A stretch of DNA of 64,000 nucleotides from Asterochloris sp. CNOR1 (lineage: Eukaryota > Chlorophyta > Trebouxiophyceae > Trebouxiales > Trebouxiaceae), in the NCBI GenBank assembly GCA_963969365.1, contig OZ017757.1, forward strand, positions 2,108,001 through 2,172,000, written 5' to 3'. The translations under genes and the position numbers were made by a program. Of the stretch, positions 1 to 10,900 are shown one piece after another. Each line of letters begins with the position of its first letter. Position 1 is the stretch's first letter. The notes under the pieces were generated by a model that did not search any database, was not told the origin of the DNA, and saw only the letters and a program-made list of their open reading frames with translations.

Positions 1-467
1 CTCAACGACTTTTACATCTAAGGTGCCCCTCTGGGGACTCTGTGGGTTTGCTCATGGCGCTGATAGAGGTAGCCAGCACCACAGGAGGATGCTGCAGAGT
101 GATGCTGGTTGCTGCTAGGGACGCGGGTGTGCCCCTGGGAAGCAGGTGTCTGTGGGGCGCTGACGCACTGTGCTGGTCAGAGCGCAAGCACCCACAAGGA
201 GAGCCCTGCTGTGCCCCAGTGGCGGCAAAATGGCGCACAAGCTTACCAGCTTGCTTCGTGTCAGATGTCCCTCCAGCAGAGCTGCCTGCAGCGGCTTCTA
301 GTAGCTGGCTGCACAGCAAACGCTACAGCAGAGCTGGACGTACAGCAACATCCTACAGCTGAACTGCCCGGGGCGCTGGCTGCACTTCTCTGACAGCAAA
401 TGCCAGTACAGCAGAGCTAGCAGGCCCCCTTCTGCCCCTGACCTGCACATGACCGTCTTGGATGCAG
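1..467. other. no gene identified; upstream of or within first gene
   Basis: No exon can be supported here. Open frames exist on both strands but none shows family motifs or splice-consistent phase. The first supported exon of the plus-strand glycoprotein starts at 468 after a TGCAG acceptor, so this stretch is probably its intron or 5' region, and the true start may lie outside the window. Confidence 0.5.
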
Positions 468-3400
468 GCTTTGTGGTCAACTCGAGCGCAGTGGGCAATG
501 CATCCAACAGCATTGGCATGACCTCAGCAGCCTGGCAGGGCTGCTTTGCCTGCAACACGCCCCTGGGAACCTGCACAATGATCAGCCAGGGAGGCCCATA
601 TGACCAGTTTGCAGCCTTCAGGAGCAGCACTGTAGCCTCGCTGACTGCGCTGGCTGGCACCAACTGCAGCTGGATTGGAAATACCTACACGGGTAAGCGA
701 TGCCGCCTGAAGAGAAGTTGCTGACTGCAGTTTAAAAGAGCTTCAAGCTGCCCGGGTTTGAGCTTTTTGCGGCTGGTACTAGCATCTCAGGCTTGTCCTG
801 TCACCGAGTGTAGCCCACAGGATAAGTTACATGCCATGAGCACCAGGAAGATGCAAAAGAGAGGCGCAGCAGAAAGTCGCACCTGCGCATGATGAACCCA
901 GCACAGCTGCTCAAAAGCAGTATGGAGTTGAGCGTACAACATATACTGCCCGGCTGCCGCGGCTGCCAACCAATGTGGAGTCACCAAAGTAGCAGCCTGG
1001 CATGATCAGTCTGACTGTGCTATCCCTTGATGCTGCAGTGATTGGGGGTGGCACCTACCTGACTCAGCAGGTGGCCTGCGACTACACAGCCGCAGTGCTC
1101 AGCGTGCAGCTGCTGCTGAATGCCAGCGTGTTTGGTGTGGCGCCCGCAGTTGCTTCAGCTGCTGTGCTGGCCTCAGGGCAGCAGCCCTGGAGCATGGGCA
1201 GCCTGTCAGGTGGGTGCCGTGCTGGCCCTAAATTCACTGGACGCCTGCGCCAATGGGTCTGGGCGGCCTTGTACAACATTGCGCCTCCCTTGCTGCTGTG
1301 GTCGATAATCTCCATCGGCTGCAGCATGCAGAGCACACTGTGCAAATGCTTGGGCCCGCTAAAAAGGCAAGTCCTGTTGCAGCAGGCAAAACGCATGTTG
1401 CTCACCACCAAGCCCTGTCCACAGCACACCCCTGCACATGCTTGAATCGTGTGCATGAAGATGCCACCACTGGTGGACTGCTGGACAGACATCAGCACCA
1501 TGTTTGCTGTGCTGCCTGCTGCAGGGGCACTGTACATCAACGTCGAGAACAGCGGCAACGTCCCAAATCAGCTGCAGATTGGCGCCCTGAGCTGCTGCGT
1601 GAACAACGGGACTACCAACCTGTGCGGCTACAGCCAGAACGGCATCGTCGTCAGCGGGCTACAGAACGCAACGCTTGCTGCAGGCGCCAACACCACATTC
1701 CTCTTTAACGTGGGTGAGCCGACACCCTGCAGAAGCACCATGTCTGTCAGTACTGCGCAGGCGATCTGCTGAGATGTGCCTCGTCAGATGTTTGGTGTGC
1801 TTTCCCCTGTCTGGGAGGAGCACTGCTGAGAGGTGCCTGGTGATGCATTTAAATAGATGCAATCCACTCTAAGAGGAGAATTGCGAAGGCATGCCTGGCG
1901 ATGCATGTAGATACAGGTACTACACAATCTCCCGGAGCAACACTGCAGACACGTGCCAGGTCATGTGTGGGGGTGAGGTACTCAGCATGGTCTGAGAGGA
2001 GCACTGCTGAGATGTGCCGGGTGATGCATGTGAAGGGGGCCAGTCCACAACGGTCTTGACAAGCTTGCTGAGATGTACTTGGTGCTGTGTCTTGATGTGT
2101 GCCCTGTGGGGCGTCCCTTGTGCTCCGTTTGGGAGCGGCACTGCAACTTAGAAATTCTCAGCACAGCCTGCAATGACAGCAGGTGCTGCTGCATGGCACA
2201 GCTCTGTCGGGTGCAAAATGGTCCCATTTAGAGGATCTCCTGGGGGTGCAACTGTGTGCTGGATGACACGTCAGACAGCTGGCACCACCTGCAGCCCTGC
2301 CCTGCCTCTCAACCTCAGGTGCCTGGCCGCAGGGCTGCAGAGGAATACAGGAATGACCAGCAGCTGCAACTTCATCCTTGTCTCCAACGGCTACCAGACC
2401 CAACAGGTCAACTGCAGAAGCTGCTGTGCGCATTTGCAATGCTGTGGTTGTAATAGGAAGACAGTAATTTGGTTGTTTGTGCAAGCCGATGTTTGAGTGC
2501 CAGGGCCAAATCCAACTGCCCCCTTATGGTAGTGCCCTGCCCCAACAAATCTCTTGGCAGTGCATCTAAAACCCCAACTGTGTTGCAGCTGCCCTTGAGG
2601 TGATGCCCATGAGAGGGCGCCACATAAAATGCCGCCAGCAGGGATGCTGCTGGTGACCGTAAGCAGGGGAGCTCTGGCCAAAGAGTCCACCTCCTCACAC
2701 TCTGCCATGCCATGCTCTGCAGACAGTGGTGAACTTCACGGCGATTGCTGCGCCGCCACCTCCCTCCCCACCGCCCAGCCCTCCACCGCCGCCCATCAGG
2801 TGAGACATGGGAGGCTTTGGGTGCTCTGGGTCTTGCTGGAGTGCTTGTCACTACTCTGAAGGCAGCCTTGCTGCACCGATGAATGGCCTGCCTGCCCTCC
2901 TGGGGCCGCCTGCTTCATTGTGGCTAACATTTGCATTGCTCAATGAAAGCAGCCTGCGCTCATTGGACATGCAAGCAGAGTGCCAGACAAACAGGACAGG
3001 CATGCCTGACACTGCCAGCTGTCAAGTGCTGAGGCCACCTGCGCTCGCAGCCCGCCGCCGTTCTACCCTCCGCCGCCTCCCGCCAGCACCTATCCTCAGC
3101 TGACCTTCGTGCTGTCCTTTGTCAGCCTGGGCACCAGCCAGCTGGGCAATGCCTCCTACATGTCCACCCTGAGCAGCAGGTGAGCCCCAAGCAGCCCTGG
3201 CTGGTGTGCAGGGGCACCTGGTGCCGCAGAATTCAGGGTGTGCCCCTCAGGAACAGGCCTTTGGCTTGTGTTGTCATGCCAGGTACTGTGCTTTGGCCCC
3301 GGAGATACAGCCAGTGCCACAGGGTGCAGGGTATGCCCCGCAGCAACAGGCCCTTTGGCTTGGGGTGTCATGCCATAAGTCTTGCTTTGGCTCCTCAGCT

Positions 3401-6400
3401 GACAGAGTTGCGTTGAATTGTTCTTCAGCAGTGCATTGGCCCAGTCCTGCTCACACCCACTTGCACCGTGCATGCCAAAGACCCGCAACATCTGCCAATC
3501 AGCAGTGCAGGAGTGCACACATCATCCTGACCATGTTTGCACACTTGGTGGAGCTGCAAGTGCATTGCTGATGTGGCTGCTGCAGCCTCGCTGCACAGAG
3601 CTGAATTCACTACGGCTGCAACATGCACGTGTGACGCAGGTACACTGCTGCTCTGGCCGCTGCAGCCTCCCTTCCCAGTGCTAACGTCCACATCACCTCC
3701 ACAACAGCTGGCAGCCTCAATTTGGCCACCCTCATTCAGTTCCTCCCTGCCTCTACAACCTCGGGCGCCACCAGCTTCAAGGTGCATCTGCTGCACCGAC
3801 AGGCCTGCACATGCCTTTGTGGCCGCTGGCTAAGGGCCCTAGCATTCCTCGCCACCCCAGCTTTACAAGAAAAGGCACATACCTGCACATGCCTGCCTGG
3901 CAGCTGGCCAGGAGTCAAGCAGTCCCTGCCAGCCAACACCACCTCAGGCACCACTAGCTTCAGGGTTGCTGGCTGCATGCGTTTGTGGGCCAGGCGGGCC
4001 TCTACTGCCCTCAAGAGTTGGCAGCTGGCGGCTGGATTATGTGATGCCTATGACGTCAACCTGCAGCTGATGTCAGAGGTTGATCAGCAGTTGGCAGCGC
4101 TTGCTTGCCTCACTCTGTGCAGCTGCGAGGGAATGTCCTACCTGTTATGTCACCCTGGAGATGACACTATCTGTTTTGCTTGCATCCAGCAGCCTGCAAT
4201 CCACAGCTCGGCTACTGAATGCCCTGTCGCCAATGCTACTGTTCCCTAATGGGTCACCTTGCTCTGCCGCCAGTGTCACATATTCAGAACCCTGCCAGCT
4301 GCTCTCATGCTTACCAGAGTCTCCGCCCCTGTTCCCCCCCTTCACGTCTGTCTTGCCAAGCTCAGCCGCTGCCTAGCCTCTAGCCAAGCTCAGCTGCTGC
4401 ACAGCACCCTCCGCAGCGCCAATGTTCATACTCCTCTCTGTACTGTCAGGCCCAGCTGCTGAACAGCCCAGCCAGCGCCTTCACCTCAGACAGCACCTTT
4501 GCCTCAGACTATGGGGCCATCAACACCACCAGCTTCGCTCTGGCCTTGGTGGCCTTCTCCCCGCCGCCCATGGTGGCCCAGAACTACGCCTCAACCGCTT
4601 ACCCACCTCCTGCCACAGTGCCTGCGCCACCACCTCCGGTGAGAGAGCCAGTGCTTGCAGACACTTGCACAGGCCAGGCACGTGATCAAAAAGTAGTCAC
4701 CGCTGCCAGGCTGCCTGCGCTGCCGCCGTTGCTTGGAGGGCTGGTGCATGCCCCCACCTGCCTTGCTGATGCAGCCCTCGCAAGCAGCATGCCCCTGCCC
4801 AGCCTGCCAGCAAGCATCTCTGCCACAGTGCCTGCAGCGTCAGGAGCAAGAGAGACATCCTGAAGTGATTTTTGTAAGGTTGCCTGCGCAAGTTAGGGAC
4901 AACGCGGCAGGGCACTGCAAGCAGCTGGCCTGCCACAGCTCTGCGCAATCTGAGCTGCCTGCACCCCTGCGCATGTACCAGGCAGCATTGCCGGTGCAGC
5001 CTTATCAGGCCCTTCCTGAACTCAAGCCCCACCCTGGGCCCCCTACCCCACCCACCTCCGATGCCCACGACATTCTTTGATGCTGCAGGGTATCTCCTGC
5101 AGCTTTGGCTACCCCAACTGTGGCACCCACGGCACCCTGACAGCACCCTGCAGCTGCACCTGCGCCACAGGGTACACCACAGCAGCTCAGCAGGATCTGG
5201 CCAGCTACAAGTACTGCACCATACAGACTGGGACCACAGCGCCAGGCACTTATCTGATTGGCCAGAACAGCTCAGGTGGGAATTGGTGCTGCCACATTGA
5301 AGAATCTGTCTGCTGCTCGGCTCTGGGTGCTGCTGCATAATTTAAACCAAGCCGACCTGCCAGCTATGTTCACCAAGGTGAGAGGCCTTCGGCGGCATGC
5401 GGAGAGCAGCAGGAGTTGCTGGCAGGCTTGCCTTGTGTCACTCTGACTCCCAAGGCCCTGGGACAGTCCCTTTGGCTGTCTGCCGCCAGAGCAGCCTCGA
5501 GGCTGCCGCCTACCTGCCTTGCCTGCCTCCCACCCACTCACTGCACACTTCTTACTGCTGATACAGCCAGCAGCAACTCCAGCAGCAGCACGTCCACTTC
5601 TACCTCCATTTCCAGCAGCTCCAGTACCAGCATCTGGAGCAAGCTGTTCACCTCAAGCTCCTCAGGCTTCCCAGGCTACCTGACCAGCTTTGTGGTCGTC
5701 GCTGCGATCGTGTGGTGCTGCGCCTTCTGCTGCTGCCGCAGCAAGGCGCTGGCCTGCTGCAAGGGATGCTGCTGCTGCTTTGGGCTGGGGCCCCTGGCAG
5801 TCAGCATGATCAAGGGCAAGGTCTTTGAGGACAAGGGCAGCCCTGACAGCGACCTCAAGAAGATGACTGCCAAGGTGTGGCTGGCCTGCACTGGGCACAG
5901 ACTGCTGAGGTGATTTGACAGCGTGTGTCAGGGGCCCCAGCGTGTCAGGAACGCATGTGCTGCATGGCTGCCTAGGCATGTGCAGCAGGCTGCACAGTGA
6001 GGCACACCAGATGGACTCCTCATTGCTCTATGTGAGGCATCAGATCTGCCCTGGACAGACAGCATGGTGCCTTTGTGCCTGCAACTTCCACGCTCACTTG
6101 GAGATGCCTGAGTGCGCTGCATGGCGGCACCAGAACATTGATTTGCTGGTCTACACTGTGTGCGGGCACAAAGCCCGATGCTGACTGGTCTTTGCTCCGC
6201 GCTGCAGTACAAGAAGCGCCTGAATGCACTGTACGAGGGCCAGCTGGACTCTGAGATGGTGGCAGCGCAGGCGCGCCAGATGGGAGCTCAGGAGCAGGTA
6301 TGCGCGACCAGCAAGACCTCCAAGACAAAAAGGAAGGGCAGGAGGAGGGGGAGTGATGGGAACGAGTCTGCCGAGAGAGTGGGCAGCAATATAAACAGTA

Positions 6401-7799
6401 GCCAGATGGCAGCCATGATGCGCATCATGGAGCAGCAGAGGTGAAGTTTGGCTTGGGGGTTCGGGGCAAAGCTGCATGGCTGGGTCCGAGGCTGACAGTC
6501 CCCGCAAGTGTGCACCAACAAGCGTCACGGTTCAGGGTGCTCCTCTGTGGTGGTCTGGGAGCAGCCGGCAACGGTGGAGCCCTGATGATCCTCACAGCGC
6601 AGCATATATTTGTGTTCACTGGTGGTGTTCACTGGTCGCGGTATCTTCTTTTGTTTTTGTAAATGCAACTGTATGCCGTGGGGCATGGCATGGCATGGAG
6701 CACCAGAGGTGGGTGCCTGCCGCTGGCATCAGAATTTCTTACTGGGCTGCCTTCAAGCAGAGCTGGAGCCCCTCCTCATCGTTCTGCAGGGAGCTCATGG
6801 TGCAGCAGGCGCAGCTGCAGGGTGCTGTATCCATGCAGCCTCTGCTGCCCCCGAGCAGCCCCGTGCAGCTGGCAGCATCTGGTGGTATCAGTCCCCTGGA
6901 CATCATGCTACTGCCGCAGCAGCAGAGCCGCCAGGTTTTGCCAGGCCCTCAGCAGGTGGTGGCAGGGCAGCAGACTGTGTATGCAGGGCTGCCCATGCAG
7001 CAGGGGGCCTGGCAGCTGCAGAACCAACAATTTCAGCTGCCGCCGCCTGCCCGGCAGCTGGCTGTGCAGCCCCCTCAGTCCCTGCAGCTGCAGCAGCCCC
7101 AGCAACAGCAGCTGGCCATGCAGCACGCTCAGCCCCCGCCACAGCAGCAGCTCAGCCCTGCTGCCATGGCCACGCTGGCGCAGGCTGCTGCCCGGCGGGG
7201 CATGTTACCCCAGCAGTTGTTGGCGTTGCTACAGCAGCGCCAGGCTGCCATGCAAGGTGGCGGGGCAGCAGCACAAGGCATGCCTACCCTGCAGGCGCCT
7301 CCCCAACAGCAGATGCAGACAGCTCCACAGCAGATGCAGCAGCCAAGGCAGCAGCAGCCTCAGGCACCGGCTGTGGGACAGCAGCCCCAACCAGGCTTTG
7401 GAGCAGGCTGGGCGGCAGGCAGCCAGCCTGGTGCATTGCTGTCGACCGGAATGCAACTAACAGGACTCAATGCACAGCAGGCCCAGCAGTATGAGCAGCG
7501 CCTGAGACAGCAGCAGGTAAGGATTGGGTTCACAAGGCCTATGGGGTTCACAAGGCCTATGGCGTCTGTAGTTGTCATTGCTCTGCTTTGCATTTCTTCT
7601 AGACCTTGATATATGCAGTGCGCCCTGCTGGCTATCACACAATGCAGTGGTGCTTCTCCTGCAGCAGCAGCTCTTCCTGTGCAGCAACCTCTGCTGCTGG
7701 CTGCAGGGGCAGCAGCCACAGGTTGCAGCATCTGGCCAACAGCTGTTTGCCAGGCCCCAGATCACAGAGCTATACTCACGGCAGCCTTCCCAGCAGTGA
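468..7799 (+). CDS. single-pass membrane glycoprotein, HAP2/GCS1-like Cys domain, proline-rich linkers, Gln-rich tail (5' incomplete)
   Basis: Unnamed gene with coherent splice phases. Supported exons: 468-692, 1039-1209, 1525-1713, 2351-2406, 2723-2799, a Pro-rich exon ending at 3180, about 3679-3780, about 4450-4640, about 5091-5276, about 5560-5874, 6208-6297, 6406-6440, 6790-7516, and a last exon ending with TGA at 7797-7799. In order the protein shows: a Cys/Asn-rich extracellular part with many N-glycosylation sequons; a beta-rich segment (YINVENSGNVPNQL, then paired Cys, then CNFILVSNG and VVNFTAIA) that resembles domain III of the gamete fusogen HAP2/GCS1; PPPPSPPPSPPPPP linkers typical of algal hydroxyproline-rich glycoproteins; an EGF-like stretch (SCTCATGYTT); a Ser-rich stalk; a membrane segment around 5680-5720; a dense Cys cluster (CCAFCCC, CCKGCCCC), a plausible palmitoylation site; and a cytosolic tail of more than 240 residues rich in Gln and Pro. 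HAP2 identity is a suggestion only; a wall or adhesion glycoprotein is the alternative. Confidence 0.7.
1770..2040. repeat. degenerate minisatellite inside intron
   Basis: Four imperfect units of about 60 bp, each reading roughly GAGGAGCACTGCTGAGAKGTG followed by CC(T/G)GGTGATGCATGT, lie in tandem in the intron after the exon ending at 1713. They are visible near 1815, 1870, 1932 and 1995. Units differ by substitutions and small indels, so the array is old. Confidence 0.6.
3235..3405. repeat. two-copy tandem repeat of about 85 bp in intron
   Basis: Two adjacent copies share GGGTGTGCCCCTCAGGAACA, then GGCCTTTGGCTTG and GTCATGCCA, at about 3238-3290 and 3325-3380. They lie in an intron of the large glycoprotein gene. 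The second copy is diverged. Confidence 0.55.
7526..7561 (+). repeat. 18-bp perfect tandem direct repeat next to a splice donor
   Basis: The unit GGGTTCACAAGGCCTAT plus one base occurs twice in immediate succession, about 10 bases downstream of the GTAAGG donor that ends the Gln-rich exon at 7516. The near identity suggests a recent duplication. Confidence 0.75.
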
Positions 7800-7908
7800 G
7801 CCCCTCTAAAGTCGAAGCACGTTCAAGAAAGATTGTTCACTAAACATTGCCAAAACGCTTTCAGAAAAACAACAGGGGTGAGACATGAAATAATGCAAAA
7901 TCATGTAT

Positions 7909-10900
7909 CTAGGCTCCCATTCGGATTTCATAATCTCCTGCTGTGGTGATATACCGTACCTGTAGGCAGGCACGACATGATGGCAAGGTTTCAGTGTCAT
8001 GCAAGAAGCACTGACTGGTGAGGGACAGAGAGGCGGCGCTCACCCATGGCAGGGCCTGATAACCTGAGCGCTCTGTGACCTTCAGGTAGCGCACCTGCAG
8101 GGGCCACATCGGGTCGTTAAAGCACTGGACTCTTGGTCAAGCTCCAGCTGCTTAGGAGATGGCTGCCCATAGGATGGCTACCTGCAGGAATGCCTCTTAA
8201 CAGCTCCCAGGTGCATCCTTTGGCCAATTGCTTCATGTTTGTGCACCAGGCTGGTCTTGCCATCCCCCATGACCTTTCAGGGTGACGAGCATCCTCAAAG
8301 CCGATAACATGACCTTTAGAACAATACCTACAATCCCCACCCATATACCGCTGGCCGTGGCCGGGGGCAGCCCGAATGGCATCACCCCCTGCCGTTCCCC
8401 ATCTGCCTCACTGCAGGGCAGCTTAGATTGCCCCCCTCGACCAGGTGCACAAGGCATGCCACAGAAAAGCGCACCGAGTCCAGACCTGCCTCGTGTACCA
8501 GGCAGCTGTCACATGCGAAGCTACAACTCAGCTACGCGCCCCATCTTGAACGTAACAAGCTGCCGCCTGGATGCTGTTGATGCGAAGCAGCATGGCTCCT
8601 TGGACGCATGACTGGGTAGGATTCTACCCTGCTGCTCCTCTCTTTTCTCTTTCCTCACCCAGGCAGCCCACATGACCCCGTCTAAGCTCACACAGAGCTC
8701 ATGTCTGGAGATGCCACACTGTCTGCAGCTGCCACGCCAGTCCCTACGTGGGGGCTGATTCCTGTCCCATCTGCACCCGCAGTCCCCCAAAGACCTGAGC
8801 GCTGAGCTCGCCCGACCCACCTGAATGCCGCTGATTGTGAAGTAGCACAGCTCCATGGACACCCGGATGGGGGGCATCCGGCCCTGCTGCTCCTCCTCCG
8901 CCTCCACGCTGGGCAGCCCAAACTTGCAGCGCAGCAGGAACTCCTTGCCCCCCGGGAAGTTCTTGATCTTCCAGACCATGGCCTCCTTCTCAGGTGCGTA
9001 CACTGCATTGCCCTGCGGAACCGGCGAAGGAGCAGATCTGACAGGGGGACGCTCAGAGCGTGCATGTCGAGTGCTGTCCTTGCAGGGGCACATCGCAGAG
9101 AGCAATCTGTGCAGCAATACTTCACAGGACAGAGCAGCACAACGCGTTTTGAACAAAGTGCCACCAGTGCAGGCTCAGTAAGGGGTGGGGCAGGCAGAAG
9201 GGTAGGAGAGTATAGCGAGGCCGCATTGCCCCTGCAGCTGATGCAGATGCTCATCTGCCTCAACAGGCAGCACAGCTCTCCCAAGGGCTCCGCCAACCCG
9301 TTGGGCCCATGCCAGCGCCTGCATGCTGGGTGTGATGGCATCAGAAGGCAGGGCAGAAGGTTCACTAGCAACTGGCACTGTGCAACGGCATGAGCTGGCG
9401 CACTGCTGGCGCCACTGCAGTGCTTACCACACATTCGTGGCGCACCCCTGACACTCAGCAGAGCGCTTGACACTGGCCTGCTCAACCCTTCAGCTTTGTC
9501 CCTTAATTTGGGGGAAAAGGTAGGCATCTGGCAACCCAAGATGGTGCCCCATGCGGTGCTCGTAGGCTTGCTATACACCCCTGGCATGCAGCCGGAACTC
9601 GCTCAAGTCTGGCACGCTCAATCACTGAAGCAAAGCACACTGTCCTAGTTGTGGCCGCATCTGGCAACCCCTGGAGTGAGCTGCGCCCACCTGTGACGCG
9701 CGCACAGTGGGTGTGATGGCGTCCGCTGGCAGGGGCAGGAGAATTTCTACATTGGTGGCTGTGCTGCGCTCCTTGAACTGTGACTTGGCCTTGACCAGGT
9801 ACTCGGTGCGGCTGCGGGACTTCTTGTTGACCATGCATTCCACCCAGATGAGGGGCTTCACGTTCTGGCTTAGACGGTAGGTCCTGCGCAGGGCAAGTGG
9901 TAAGGAGTCAGCAAGCCAAGCAACCCTCGATGCTCATGTGGTTGATGTATTTGCTTGTGCAAGCCACCAGAACATCGACCAGATTGCTATAGAAGTGCAG
10001 GCCACCCCGATCAAGTGTCTCACATCGTGGCAGGAGTGATTGTCCTGCGCATAAGAGGGAGTGCTGTCAGTAATGTGGAACTGATGTGTGCAGGCGCAGC
10101 CAGGTGGCGGATACCACACCCAGTGGCTGCAGAACCGAGCTGCAAAGCAGAATGGCAAGTGTGTCAGCGAGGACACATGGTGTTCAGGAAGCAGCCGCCT
10201 GGTCATGCTGAATTCAGTGACAGCTTTTGGGGTGGAAGCGTTATCATGCAGCAGGCATCTGGCTGCTAGGGCATTCTGTCTCAGCTGGCAGGTTGATGGC
10301 GAGCATATCACTGCTTGACGGCAGCCAGCAGTCCCAGTCATGGGTCACACTCAGCTCTGACAACCACTTTGCCCCATTAGGACCTCCGGCAGCTCTTCAG
10401 GCTTAGCAGCCCACCCAGGGGGCACCAGGCAGCTTGAAGGCCCACAGATCTGACCACTTTACAGTGCACTCCAGAAGGCTCAGTGAGACCAGGCACCCTC
10501 TAAGCAGACAGAGCAGGGCCCTAATAAGAGCAGGTGACGCCCAACGGCTCACACAACAACAAAAAGACCAAATCTATGCAGTCAGAACCCCAAATTTTGT
10601 TAAGCTGAAGAAGCACCCAGCAGCGCCAGCCTAACAGCACACAGTAACAGCAAGCACAGAAGTGCACTGACATGAAGCCAAAGGCCCCTTTGCGGAAGAT
10701 GAAGGAAAGGCAAGGATGGTAGCAGGGCAGGACAACACCACAGCGGCGATTTGGCAGTGCACTTGGAAGGTGCTCAATGTCCAGGCTACTGAAAATTGCA
10801 ACAAGCCATTTGGACCCCGATAAAACCTGTCATACCCTGGCCATCCTGCACAGGCAGCATCCAACGCTGAGTGCACCTACAACAGGGCTCACATGAGGTC

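Noticed and set aside
4697-5338. Minus-strand open frame of 213 codons
   Set aside because: Antisense to the EGF-like exon of the glycoprotein; no recognisable domain.
6476-7609. Plus-strand open frame of 377 codons as a separate gene
   Set aside because: Only 6790-7516 is coding; the 5' part is an intron, and the exon phase joins cleanly to upstream exons.
8100-8160. tRNA-Gln-like words in an AP1M intron
   Set aside because: No acceptor stem and no T-arm could be formed around them.
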